Shown: in pieces, positions 27,864-38,269 of the stretch
Layout of the letters: each line of letters opens with the position of its first letter
Position numbering within the stretch: the stretch's first letter is position 1
Source of the DNA: Isochrysis galbana
Taxonomy: Eukaryota; Haptophyta; Isochrysidales; Isochrysidaceae
Assembly (NCBI GenBank): GCA_018136815.1
Contig: JADDIW010000104.1
Coordinates: 1 to 38,269 of the forward strand
Direction of reading: 5' to 3'
DNA: 38,269 nucleotides
Notes under the pieces: generated by a model
Database searches by the model: none
Seen by the model: the letters and a program-made list of their open reading frames with translations, nothing else
What the model was told of the DNA's origin: nothing
Translations under genes and position numbers: made by a program

Positions 27864-30800
27864 TTAAAAGTCCATTCCGCCCATGCCACCCATGCCACCC
27901 ATTCCGCCCATGCCGCCCGCGGGCTCGTCCTTCTTAGGTAGGTCCACGACCATGCATTCGGTGGTGGTCATAAGCGAGGCGACCGACGCAGCGTCGACGA
28001 GGGCAGTGCGCACGACCTGCGGTGCGGGATGGTGCAGGTTCGCGAGGCGGCTGAGGGCAGTGCGGTGCGGTGAGCAGGGGTGTGCCTGATGCGCACCTTG
28101 GTCGGGTCGATAATGCCAGCCGATACCAGGTTAGTGTAGGTGCCGGTCTGTGCGTCAAAGCCATAATTGGTGTCAGTCGACTCGAGCAGCTTGCCGACAA
28201 CGACGGCTCCCTCAGCGCCCGCATTGTTGGCGATTGTCTTGCAGGGGACTGTGAGCGCAGCCTTCATGATCTCGATGCCTGCGTGGACAAGCAAGAGGCG
28301 TGGATGGACGGCATGGCGGTTGAGGGTGAGGTGAAAGGGGTTGGGGGAGGGTCACAACGGCGCACCGTGCTTTTGATCGAAGTTGGCGGTCGCAATTTCG
28401 TCGAGGGCCTTCGATGAGTAGAGCAGCGCGGTGCCGCCGCCGGCGACGATCCCCTCCTCGACAGCTGCGCGTGTTGCGTTCAGCGCATCGGTGACGCGAT
28501 CCTTCTTCTCGCTCACCTCGGTCTCGGTTGCGCCACCAACCTTGATGACAGCAACACCGCCCGACAGCTTGGCGAGACGCTCCTGCAGCTTCTCCTTCTC
28601 GTACTCGGAAGTAGTGGTGGCGATGGTGTCGCGGAGGAGCTCGCACCTGCAGAGGGGCGGTGATGTGCGATAAGACGGGCGTGGTCAGATTGGGCGGAGC
28701 TAAGTGAGGAGCACAGCGGGCGCTTTGCCTGGCGGCGGGACGCACCGCTCCTCGATGGCGTCCTTCTCGCCCGCGCCATCTAGGATGATGGTCTCGTCCT
28801 TAGAGATGGTCACCTTCTTCGCGCTGCCGAGTGCCGAGAGATCAGCCGTCTCGAGTTTCATGCCGGTGTCCTGGTGCCGCAGCAGGTGGAATACATGGGC
28901 TCATGGGGAAAGCGGGCAGCGGCCATGGAAGTGGCTGCGATAGTGGCGACGGCGTCAGTGATAGCGGCGACGGCTTTAGCGATGGCGGCGGCGGCGTGGC
29001 AAACCTCGGAGATGACCGTAGCGTTGGTGAGTACGGCCATGTCCTGCAGTGTCGCCTTGCGGTTGTCGCCGAAGCCTGGTGCCTTGACAGCAGCGACGTT
29101 GACTCCGCCCCTGAGTTTGTTGACCACCTGCGGCGCGTGCGCAGCTTGTCACACTGAGAGACGAGGTGGGTCTTAGGGGGTAGGGAGCCGAGCAGCCGGC
29201 TAGCGCGTCGGCGCACCAGAGTCGCGAGAGCCTCGCCGTCGACGTCCTCTGCGATGATAACGAGGGGTTTCTGCATCTTGACCACCTGCTCGAGCAGCGG
29301 GAGCATGCTCTGGAGAGAGGAGACCTTCTTCTCGACGAGGAGCACGAGGGGGTTCTCGAACTCGGCCTTCTGCGTCTTGGCGTTGGTCACGAAGTACGGC
29401 GAGATGTACCTAGCGATCGCGGTGGCGTGGGTGGGCATATGGAGTGTAGGGCGGGCCGGCGGCCGGCGGAAATGGCGCACCCGCGATCGAACTTCATGCC
29501 CTCGACCACCTCGAGCTCGTTGTCCATCGTCTTGCCATCCTGAACAGTGATGACGCCCTCCTTGCCCACGCGCTCCATCGCCGAGGCGATGATCTCACCA
29601 ATCTCGACGTCCGAGTTGGCCGAGATGGTCGCGACGTTCTTAATTTCCTCCTTGGTCGAGATCATCTTGGTACGCTTCTTCAGGTCGGCGAGGACAGCAT
29701 CCACCGCCAGGTTGATGCCGCGCCTCAGGTCCATCGGGTTCATGCCGGCAGCAACGGCCTTGCACCCCTCGGCAAAGATGGCGCGCGTGAGGACGGTTGC
29801 AGTGGTCGTGCCATCGCCAGCGATCTGCGTGAGGTGGGTGGGTGGGTGGGGAAAGGGGGTTGAAGTGGCCGTGGGGGACAGGGCTGGGTGCGTAGCGTGC
29901 CGCAAGCCGAGAGAGGCACCTCGCAGCGAGGGGGCCGTGGTGGCACGCACGTCGTTTGTCTTGTTGGCCACCTGGCGCACGAGCTGCGCGCCCATGTTCA
30001 TGTAGCGATCCTTGAACTCGATCGACTTGGCGACGGTCACGCCGTCTTTTGTGATCTTGGGCGCGCCGAACGACTGGTCAATCACGGCGTTGCGGCCCTT
30101 GGGGCCGAGCGTCACCTTCACAACCAAGGCGAGGTGGGTGGGTTGCGTGGGGAGGCGGTTGCACGCACACCATGCCCTCATTACTTCTTCCTTCGGCAAG
30201 ACTGGGCATGTGCCCGCTCGCTCCGTCTCCGTCGCTCCATGGATCATCCTCGTTCCCATCCGGCGCCACACCTCCGACGCAAGACAACCATCTCCATCCG
30301 CCACAGGTTTTCCAGGGCCCTGCACCATCACCCTGACCACCTTACGAAGAGCCGCGTCGGCCCCGCCACCCATCCCACCTCCCGCCATAAATCGTGACCG
30401 CCATAACGCCGGGTCTACTCCTACCCCGCCCCGTTGCTGCTTCCGCCACCAAACACAACTATCGCACCATCTGCATTCCCCACCACCTATCTGGCCCTTC
30501 TGCAGCCGATAGCGTCGGATACCGCCTTGCCACACGTCCTCACACCGTACCCATCCCGATGCGACTGCGAAGAAGACGTCCCCCTGCCACTTCCCCGGTC
30601 CTACCTTCACTCGACGTACCCGCGTTGGAGGACACAGCTGTCACGCACACAGCTTCCCCACCCACCCAAAGATGTGTTGCGAACTTCCCCGCGCCCCCTC
30701 CCCATCTCGCCAAACCCTAAACCCAAGTTGGAGAGTACATCTGAGAGGCGGAGCGCAATGCTTCTGTTCTCCAACTGTTTCTCCCTCCCTCTCTCTCACC

Positions 30801-31240
30801 CTCCCTCTCTCTACGACCGCTCTTTGCCTCTCCCTTCCTCATTCTCTCTCGCCCCTCCCTCTCCCTCCCTCCCTCTCTCCCCTCCCTCCCTCTCTCCATT
30901 CCGCACCCTCCCTCCCTCCATATCCCTCCCTCCTTCCCTCCCTCCTTCCCTCTCTCCCTCCCTCCCTCCCTCCCTCCAGCCCTCCCTCTCCGTCTCTCTC
31001 TCCGTCCCTCTCTCTCCCTCCCTCTCTCCCTCCCCCCCCTCTCCCACCGTCGCCCTCTCTCTCCTCTCTCGTCTCTCGTCCTCTCACCTGCACCGCATTT
31101 GCCAGCTGATCGACCCCCTTGAGCATCAGCGCGCGCGCCTCGTCGCCGAAGCGGAGGTCCTTCCCAGACATCGCCCGCGATGTCAGCCGCAGCGCGCCCC
31201 CTGCGCGGGGACGGCCAGCGGAGAGACGGGAGGACAGCAT
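27864..31240 (-). CDS. HSP60: Mitochondrial-type chaperonin HSP60 (group I, Cpn60)
   Basis: Nine minus-strand exons join in phase: 31240-31088, 30115-29951, 29824-29481, 29409-29217, 29127-29005, 28870-28746, 28646-28366, 28278-28097 and 28016-27864, giving about 572 residues, the usual length. Residues 1-30 are Arg/Ser-rich without acids ([20 protein letters not shown]), a mitochondrial targeting peptide. Family blocks follow: [126 protein letters not shown], and the Gly-Gly-Met tail ending MDF. HSP60 forms the ATP-driven folding chamber of the matrix with HSP10. The ATP-binding GDGTTT motif is intact. Six of eight introns start GTGCGC or GTGCGT. Intron 1 holds a CT-rich microsatellite. Confidence 0.97.
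30780..31085 (+). repeat. CCCT/CT-rich microsatellite in HSP60 intron 1
   Basis: About 300 bases of CCCTCCCT/CTCTC text lie directly next to the donor of exon 1 (minus strand). They make long Ser/Pro and Arg/Glu/Gly frames that are not genes. Confidence 0.85.
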
Positions 31241-32370
31241 GAAGAGAGAGGGAGAGGGAGGGTGCGGGGGAGGGAGAGAGGGGCGAAGGGAGAACCAAGA
31301 GGTAAGGGAATAAACAGCCGTGATCAGATAAGTAAATCGAAGGGGGGACGGAAGGGGAAGTGCGGCGCGAGAGAGTTGGGGGCCGAGAGAGAGAGGGGGT
31401 AGAGAGCGAGGGCTCTCAGCGCGCGAGAGAGGAGGACAAGCACGAAGAGAGCAGGAGCCCGTCGGGATTAACAGAATAAAATACCTTATATCATCGAATA
31501 AACGCCTCGATGACACCGGTGAGAGGTGGAGACGGGTTCAAGGTGATCACGCCGAGACGGCCCATCGATAACAAAAATAAACTATGAGATTCGTGAATAA
31601 ATTGCACGGATCGCCACGTGGCCGAGAGAGGTTCGGGAGAGGGAGGGGCACCTCGGCAGCCTCAGGAGGCCCCACAGCGCACCCCTTGAATTCTTAATAA
31701 ACCATCCTGAAGAGCGAAAGAATCGCGCGTGTCTCGCCGGTGGGCCATCGAGCCGCCGGGCGCCCCCGGGATGACGTGGCGGACCCCGACGACGCCAGAC
31801 GCCTCCAGTTAGAAAGTAAAGAAAGCCCCCGCGCTGCGTCTCGACCGCTCGAGAGAGTCGAGAGAAGAGGCTCCCCGACTAAGAATAAACAAATAAAAGA
31901 ATGCGGGGGGGGGGGGGGGGGGGGGGAGGGGTTGTCGCGACTCAACGGGGACTCCACTTTGCACTTTGACTCCACTGCGGCGACTTGGCAAGTCGCGCTG
32001 TTGAGTCGTTGTGGAGACTCGACTTTACTTCTCCTCTAGTGGGGGGCTATTCGGTCGGCGCGCGAACCCAACAACGGACAATAACGGTCTCTGCGTCTCC
32101 GAGTCCCGCAGCGAGCAGCAATGGCCAGCAATGAGGTGCGCTCGCCCCGTCTCGCAGCTTGCCCTGCCATGCGCCATGCATGGAGGCAGCTGCCGCCGAC
32201 GCGAGGCAAAGACAAGCCCGAGTGGCGTCGGCGCCGCCCGCGTCTCACCAACCCTCTCGCCCAACAACGCATAGGAGTAATCAATCAACCAAGAAGCAAC
32301 CATGCAACCATGCGCCATGCGGGCGGTGTGGACGGCTGAGCCAAAGCTCAGGCTTTGACGAATTGGGATG
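31241..32370. other. Upstream region of HSP60 and spacer
   Basis: No gene is supported. A poly-G run lies at about 31903-31926. Just after it, GCGACTT/AAGTCGC (31980-31996) forms a 7-bp hairpin with a GGC loop, nested inside wider GACTCAAC/GTTGAGTC arms at about 31938 and 32000. Nothing else was recognised. Confidence 0.45.
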
Positions 32371-33282
32371 GCCCGGGCTAGGCCCAGGTCAGGATTTCGG
32401 AAATTTTTTTCAAAATTTGGGGGTGGGTTTACTCACAGATTTCGGGGCGAAATTTCGCAAAATTTGGGGGGCTCCTGCAGCGCCCTCGCAAAATTTGGGG
32501 GCTCCTGCAGCCCCCCCCCCCCCCGCCCCCCATCACTCCCATCACCCCATCTCCCATATCCATATCCTAACTTTAACTTAGGGGAAGGGGGGATCCTATA
32601 CCTAGGGAGAAGGGCGGGGGGGGGGGGGTAGTAAGTAGTAAGGGCGGGAGGCGGGAGAGAGAGGGGAGAGGGTAGGGTAGGCTAAGAGTGAAGGGCGGGA
32701 GAGGGGGGGTAAGAAAGGGCGGGAGAGGAGGGGTAGTAAAGGCGGGAGAGGGGGGGGGGGAGCCGCGGGGGCGCCGGAGAGAAGAGAGCGAGAGAGCGCG
32801 AGCGCGATCCGCAGACCGCAGACCGCAGACCATCATGTTTGGCGATGGACAAATGAGTGCCTTGGCCGATCAGATTCAATGTGGGTTGATGTTGCGGTAT
32901 AATCACGCCGGTGACCTTGAGTAAGGAGTGAGTAATATGTTAGTAGAGTACGTGTGTGATGTGTGTCATTGTGCAAGTACTTTAATAATTAACGTTGCGC
33001 GTTGCGCAAACGAGAGTCAATGAGTGTCAATCCTCGCTCTATCTAGGTGAAAAGTGAAAAGCCCATTCATGTAGCCAAATACAGATAGCAGCGGCGGCGG
33101 GGCTATATGCAATGTGCTATATAGTATAGGTAGCTAGGTCAGGCTAGCGCGCGAGCGCGGGAGCGCTCGCACCTCGCAAAATATTTGCGAAATTTGGGGC
33201 AGTGAACGCGAAATCTGAGCGAAATATCCGAAGAAATTTGGGCGGGTTTCAAACGAAATTCTGACCTGGCCCTAGCCCGGGC
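32371..33282. mobile_element. Putative non-autonomous element with 30-bp terminal inverted repeats
   Basis: 32371-32400 begins GCCCGGGCTAGGCCCAGGTC. The reverse complement of 33253-33282 begins GCCCGGGCTAGGGCCAGGTC. Over 30 bases only three positions differ. Inside, next to the ends, AAATTTGGGG/CGAAATTT motifs recur on both sides. The middle holds G-rich simple repeats and a short frame (MFGDGQMSALADQIQCGLML at 32834) but no transposase. Similar end-like text occurs near 12552 and 19275. Confidence 0.6.
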
Positions 33283-34056
33283 GTTGCTCACTCAATAACA
33301 CATTGCCCCTCAACTTTGACGGTTGGGAGGGGGGGGGGACACGCTCTAGCGAAGCTAGAGAATAGAGCGTGTCGCATGGTAGCTGTAGCGCTCCCCCTGC
33401 ACCCACAACACCCCTCGCTCATAGTGCACGGGATGAGCCGCTTGATGGCGGGGGGGGGGGGGTTGGAGGAGTGCGGATGTAGAGAGTAGTATGCTGCGTG
33501 TAAGTAGTGGTTCCATGGCCGCGAGTGCGGTAAGAATGTTATAAGGTTGATTGCTTTTGTACGAGATCTGGAGCTCATTGAGTTTTTGGTATGGTCTCCG
33601 GCTGAGGTTCTTTCAAGGTTCTTCATGTGGTCTCCAGTGCTGAGTGAGAACCGATCAATTATCGATCAATGAGCGGTCTTGGCCCAGGGCCCTAGAGCAA
33701 TGTCGTGTATAATGCAGGGTAGCAATCCTGTCGTCTATAATGCACGGTACGCGACCTCACAAATCATCTGTTTTCGCCTCGGCATGTAGCGCCGCCATGC
33801 ACATTCTGCGCCCCTCTCGACTCCGCAGCTTCGGCTGGCAAGATACGTAAGCTAATGCAGACGGGGAACAGCACGGCGGGAAGAGGGTGAACACCATGGC
33901 GTAAGTCGCAACGCCACTGCGTATGCTCCTTTGAGCAGGAGGATGGTGGCGTGCGAGAGTGCGAGCCCCGACCTTGTGAGGCCACGGCAGCCGGGCCATG
34001 CTCGCACCGACGGTTGCCTCACGAGTCCCCCAGCGCCGGGGAGAAGCCGGACGGCG
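33283..34056. other. Intergenic with one strong hairpin
   Basis: GACACGCTCTA (33338-33348) and TAGAGCGTGTC (33363-33373) form a perfect 11-bp stem with a 14-base loop, just after a poly-G run. TATAATGCA-containing text is repeated at about 33707 and 33738. No gene is recognised. The end is downstream of the NDR-type kinase. Confidence 0.5.
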
Positions 34057-34082
34057 TCAGGAAAAGCCGGACGGCGTCAGGA
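34044..34082 (+). repeat. Two 19-base direct repeats across the kinase stop codon
   Basis: AAGCCGGACGGCGTCAGGA occurs at 34044-34062 and 34064-34082. The kinase stop codon (34059-34057) lies within the first copy, so the last codons of the gene were duplicated into, or from, the 3' UTR. Confidence 0.75.
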
Positions 34083-37000
34083 CGCTGTGCAAACGTACCA
34101 CTGGGGTCGGCGTGACGGGCGAGACATCGCCGGCGCTCCGTCCGTCCTCCGAACTACTCCGCAGCCGGCTGCGTGACGAGCATCGCTCGCGCACCGCCTT
34201 GGCGAACGAGGCGAGCGGGTAGCGGCGGTACTGGCAGCCAACAAAGGCGAGGTTCGAGTCGCGACGCGCGTCATGGGGCGAAAAGCTCGCGTACGAGCTA
34301 CAGCTAGGAGAGGCATTGGACGGGTGGTTGGGCGGCGTCTGCTCCTCAAAGGCATCAAAGTGAGAGACATCGGTGGCGGACGAAACGGTCGGGATGTAGG
34401 GCGCAGAGCCGGGCTCGCGCAGCCGGCTCCTGCGAAGGCGGGGCGAGAGAGGTGCGGCGTGATGGGCGAGGGCAGCCGCGTGCAAGACGAGCGCAGGCGG
34501 CCGCGCGCACCAGTCAATCGACGCGAAGAAGGGGTGCGCCTTGATCTCTTCGGCGCCTCCGCGGCCGAGCCGCTCCTGCATAGGGGCACGGGGCGCATGG
34601 CGACAGTTAAGGGCGACTAGCATGCTGTGCGCGTGGGACGGGTGCCGCTGCCGTGCCGGTGGGACGGTCGTCGCAGCCGCGCGGGGGCCGTGTGCACCTG
34701 CCGGTCAGAGAGTAGCGCCTTGATCAAGCTGACCGCCTCGGCGGAAAGGTTGGCCTCGGGCGGGAAGGCGAGCACCGATTTGTACGCAAGGATCTTGCGG
34801 CACGTTGCCATGGGGTCGTCGCCGTAGAAGGGCGGGTAACCCACGAGCATCTCGTAGAGCATCACGCCAAGGGACCACCAGTCGCAATCCTGGGCGTAGC
34901 CCGTCTCAAGCAGCACCTCGGGTGCCATGTAATCGGGCGTGCCGACGGTCGACCAGAGCACGGCGCGGTTGCGCGTATAGGCAGCGTGCCGTTCACGCTC
35001 ACCCATCCGCTCCCACGCAGCGCCACGCGCCGCGCTCGACGCGCCCTCCGCGCAGCTTGAGCTCGCCGCGCCGCCGTCTGGCGGCGCCGCCGCGCCGCGC
35101 CGCGCCGAGGGCGAGCTGTCACCCATAGGTGACGGCATCGTGCAGCCCTCGCCGTTGGGTCGTGTGAAGTAGCGCAGCCGCAGCTGCGTCAGGTTCTTGA
35201 CGAGCCCAAAGTCGGTCAGCTTGATGTGCCCCTCACGGTCTATCAAGAGGTTGTCGGGTTTGAGGTCGCGGTGAATGTACTCAAGCCGGTGGATCGAGTC
35301 GACAGCCATGATCGTCTGCGCGCAGTAGAAGCGCGCCTCGTCCTCGGTCAGGATGTCGCGCCGCATCAGCAACGACATCATGTCGCCGCCCGGTACATAC
35401 TCCATCACCTGGTGAGGGTGCGACCATGGCGCAGAGTGGGCGCGCGGTGCAGAGTGGGCGCATTGCGCCTACGGCAGGCGTGGCGCGCGGGCGCACCAGG
35501 TAGAGGTTCTCGTCGTCCTGGAAGGAGTAAGCGAGCTTGACAAGCCATGGGTTCTCGTCCGCCTCAGAGAGAACGTCAAGCTCGGCGCGCACGTGCATCA
35601 CCTGGCGGGCGCATTGTGAGGTTCGGACCACGCGGATGACGGGCAGGTGGGCCTCGGAGGCGGGGGGGGGGGGGGCGCCGGAACCATGTCCACACACCTG
35701 GTTGCGCGCCACCATCTCCGCCTTGCACAGCTTCTTCATCGCGTACACCTCCTTTGAGCGCTTCTCGCGGCAGAGGCGCACTTCGCCGAATGCGCCACGC
35801 CCAATGATGTCAAGCTGCTCAAAGTCGTCTGAGGCGGCGCGGCGGAGGGGCGGGCGGCGCTTGGGCCTCTGGGGCGGAGAAGGTGGCGCACATGGCGAGC
35901 CAGCTGCAAGGAAGTTGGGCACGCCGCTGCGTGCGCGAGGCGCGCCGGAGGCGGCGACGCGGCTCACCAAGGCACAGCTTTTGGCGCGACGCGCGCAGGT
36001 GCGCCGTCTCGGCGGCCTTGTGCTGCTCGATGGCCTGTGCACGTTCCTCAGGGTCGAGGTCGAGGTTCTGCAGCTCGTTCTGTACGGTCATCTGTCGGAG
36101 CGCACGATCCTCCTGCAAGGCGGGCAGGACGTGAGGGCGAGCGGGAGGTGCGACTCCCAGGACTAAGAGGTTGTTGTGCGCTGGCTCCATGGCAGCACCA
36201 TTGCGCGCAACTACGCTGTCGTTAGCCCCCGCCCCTCACTGCATTTGAGAGGATGGTGCGCGCGGCGAAGCATGCGCCATGATGTGTGCTTCCACCACGC
36301 TCGATAAGCGTGCGCCATGAGGTGTGCATCCACCACGCTCGATAAGCCGAGGTACCTGCCGCCGCCGAGCCGAGGGAATCGCTGCCACGAAGCCCCCGCC
36401 TATCCACCCGCTCTCTCGGACCCCACAGCGTCCAGGACCGACCCCTCGTCCCCCGTCACCCCCGTCACAAGACGCCCACTCAGTGTCCTGGCAGAGCCCT
36501 TCTTGTGCCGCCTGCCGCTAACTCTTCGCACCCCGCCTCCGGCCGACCCACGAAAGGCCCCCGCGCCCCCTCGCGTTGCCGTGCCCCCTTGCCGCCCCGT
36601 TGTCCCTCCGTCATCGTCGCCCCCCCCCCCTCCCGTCACCCCCCCCTCCCCCCGCTTTACCATCATCTCAAAGCTCAGCTAGCGCGGCCACCGCGACACC
36701 CTCGCCTCTCCCTCGTCTCCCCCCCCCCCCCCCCCCCCGCTTCCCCCGGCCCCTCTCCACTCTCTCTCATCTACCCCTCCCGTCTCCACTCTCTCCTCCC
36801 TCCCCTCCCCTTCCCTCCCTCCCCCTCCCTTTCTCTCCCTCCCTCCCCCCCTCTTCCCTCCCCACCCTCCCTTCCCTTCCCTCCCCCAACGGGTAGTCCC
36901 TCCCTCCCCTCCCCTCCCTCCCTCCCGAGGGGCCGCCAGTTCACCTTGAGCTCGCTATACCTCGAATGCGAGCTTCCCCCCCCTCCCCTCCCCTCCCCAA

Positions 37001-37092
37001 GCGGGCTGCCGGCTCACCTTGAGCTTGTTGTACCTCGAGTAGCGGCTCTCAATCGACTGCTTGAGCATCAGCCTCCTCTCCTCGGAGTTCAT
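34057..37092 (-). CDS. NDR/LATS-family AGC serine/threonine kinase
   Basis: Six minus-strand exons join in phase: 37092-37018, 36112-35968, 35828-35698, 35601-35497, 35408-34698 and 34575-34057, about 561 residues. The N-terminal regulatory segment ([13 protein letters not shown], then [33 protein letters not shown]) matches the MOB-binding region of NDR kinases. Kinase landmarks are [19 protein letters not shown] (Lys), [41 protein letters not shown] and [20 protein letters not shown]. Between DFG and the activation loop lies a long Ser/Ala-rich insert, where NDR kinases carry their autoinhibitory insert. The activation-loop Ser is kept. The C-terminal hydrophobic motif reads FVGCQYRRY instead of the usual F-x-x-Y-T-Y-K/R-x-F, so the regulatory Thr is Gln. 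NDR kinases control cell polarity and division with MOB proteins. Confidence 0.93.
36271..36346 (+). repeat. Two 38-base tandem repeats in kinase intron 1
   Basis: Units 36271-36308 and 36309-36346 differ at only three or four bases; each ends CCACCACGCTCGATAAG. They lie in the first intron of the minus-strand kinase gene. Confidence 0.85.
36720..36738 (+). repeat. Poly-C tract in kinase intron 1
   Basis: A run of about 19 C bases is followed by CCCT-rich sequence to about 36935. Comparable runs lie at 292-320, 12650, 13680, 24750, 31903, 32612, 33450, 35673 and 37306. Confidence 0.8.
36910..37050 (-). repeat. Duplicated exon-1 end and splice donor of the kinase gene
   Basis: On the plus strand, TCACCTTGAGCTTGTTGTAC followed by CTCGA (about 37014-37038) is the end of exon 1 with its donor. 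A very similar text, TCACCTTGAGCTCGCTATAC followed by CTCGA, lies 72-73 bases away at about 36942-36966, each preceded by GGGC-GCC and CCTCCC repeats. The second copy has an intact GTGAAC donor but lies in the intron. Confidence 0.75.
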
Positions 37093-37299
37093 CGGCGGTG
37101 GAGAGGGGCGCGAGGGTGCGCACGCGGGGGAAAGGGGGGGCGGAGGGGGAGAGGAGGCGGGAGAAGGAGCGGAGGGAGAGGGGGAGGGGAAGGGGGGGGG
37201 GTTGAGGGGAGGGGAGGGAGACGGGGGAGGGAGAGAGCAAGTGAGAGAAGAGTTGAGTAGAGAAAGAGAGTAGTAGTAGAACATATTCACGCTAGAGGT

Positions 37300-37453
37300 T
37301 AGAAAGGGGGGGGGGGGGGGGAGAGAGGGAGGGAGAGAGAGCGAGAGGGAGGGAGAGAGAGTTCTAGAGAGGGAGGGAGAGAGAGTTCTAGAGAGGGAGG
37401 GAGAGAGAGTTCTAGAGAGGGAGGGAGAGAGAGAGAGAGTGAGAAGAGAGAGA

Positions 37454-37493
<40 letters not shown>

Positions 37494-38004
37494 AGAGAAG
37501 AGAGAGAAGAGAGAGAAGAGAGAGAAGAGAGAGAAGAGAGAGAAGAGAGAGAAGAGAGAGAAGAGAGAGAAGAGAGAGAAGAGAGAGAAGAGAGAGAAGA
37601 GAGAGAAGAGAGAGAGAAGAGAGAGAAGAGAGAGAGAAGAGAGAGAAGAGAGAGAAGAGAGAGAAGAGAGAGCAGAGAGAGCAGAGAGAGCAGAGAGAGC
37701 AGAGAGAGAAGAGAGAGAGAGGAGAGAGAGGAGAGAGAGAAGAGAGAGAAGAGAGAGAAGAGAGAGAAGAGAGAGAAGAGAGAGAGAGAGAAGAGAGAGA
37801 AGAGAGAGAAGAGAGAGAAGAGAGAGAAGAGAGAGAGAGAGAGAAGAGAAGAGAAGAGAGAGAAGAGAGAAAAGAGAGAGAAGAGAGAGAAGAGAGAGAA
37901 GAGAGAGAAGAGAGAGAAGAGAGAGAAGAGAGAGAAGAGAGAGAAGAGGAGAGAAGGAGAGAGAAGAGAGAGAAGAAGAGAGAGAGAGAGAGAGAGAGAG
38001 CAGA

Positions 38005-38035
<31 letters not shown>

Positions 38036-38269
38036 GAAGAGAAAGAGAGAGAGAGGAGAGAGAAGAGAGATGAGAGAGAAGAGAGAAGAGAGAAGAGAGA
38101 GAAGAGAGAGAAGAAGAGAGAGAAAGAGAGAGAAGAGGAGAGAAGAGAGAGAAGAGAGAGAAGAGAGAGAAAGAGAGAGAAGAGAGAGAAGAGAGAGAAG
38201 AGAGAGAAGAGAGAGAAGAGAGAGAAGAGAGAGAGAGAGAGAAGAGAGAGAAGAGAGAGAAGAGAGAGA
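37300..38269 (+). repeat. GA-rich satellite: 24-bp units then (GAGAGAAGA)n to the window end
   Basis: After a poly-G run, the sequence has three TTCTAGA landmarks 24 bases apart (37362, 37386, 37410). It then becomes a 9-base unit GAGAGAAGA with slips to AGAGAG and GCAGAGAGA. It continues without end to the last base, so its true length is unknown. It lies upstream of the kinase start codon (37092). It has no T in the main unit and does not resemble a telomere. Confidence 0.95.

Noticed and set aside
30434-31402. 322-codon plus ORF across HSP60 intron 1
   Set aside because: It is Ser/Pro/Leu repeats from the CCCT microsatellite, on the strand opposite to clear HSP60 exons.
37300-38269. Telomeric repeat at the window end
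   Set aside because: The unit is GAGAGAAGA, without the T/G pattern of telomeres. Similar GA runs occur inside introns.

Overview
This window looks like nuclear DNA from a GC-rich, photosynthetic, single-celled eukaryote, probably an alga with a complex (secondary) plastid. Five intron-bearing genes can be read exon by exon, and the exon phases fit at every junction used. One of them, a DUF760 protein, begins with a hydrophobic signal-like segment followed by an Arg-rich stretch. That is the kind of bipartite presequence expected when a plastid lies inside extra membranes. A haptophyte or heterokont would fit, but the window alone does not settle the lineage. Many introns use an unusual GTGCGC-type donor, and at least two are GC-AG.

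Layout. 35-3082 (+): proline-rich protein with a C-terminal cytochrome b561 membrane domain. 3083-5000: non-coding sequence and a reverse-strand fragment of a repeat family (copy A). 5001-7270 (-): secreted cyclophilin with an N-terminal PAN/apple-like module. 7460-9522: repeat-family copy B and a reverse-strand fragment of a non-LTR retrotransposon C-terminus. 9666-12172 (+): DUF760 protein. 12380-15480: more repeat family, including copy C, which is flanked by 16-20 bp direct repeats and has an A/T-rich 3' end. 16184-18942 (-): MINDY-3-type deubiquitinase with three ubiquitin-interacting motifs. 18970-19380: minisatellite and foldback repeats. 20405-22230: tandem array of a 204-bp unit. 23062-24270: degraded or unrecognised ORFs. 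24477-26000: shattered, inverted pieces of an IS5-like DDE transposon. 26251-26964 (-): unrecognised ORF whose C-terminus recurs at 15362. 27864-31240 (-): mitochondrial-type HSP60. 32371-33282: element with 30-bp terminal inverted repeats. 34057-37092 (-): NDR-family AGC kinase. 37300-38269: (GAGAGAAGA)n satellite running off the window.

The host genes are unrelated housekeeping, protein-quality-control and signalling genes and form no operon or pathway cluster. The least expected material lies in the accessory DNA. The gag-like repeat family (copies A, B, C) carries many perfect short hairpins, often with three-base loops. Two stems of B and C keep their pairing through paired substitutions. 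No tRNA, rRNA or CRISPR array was recognised, and no promoter or polyadenylation site could be supported.
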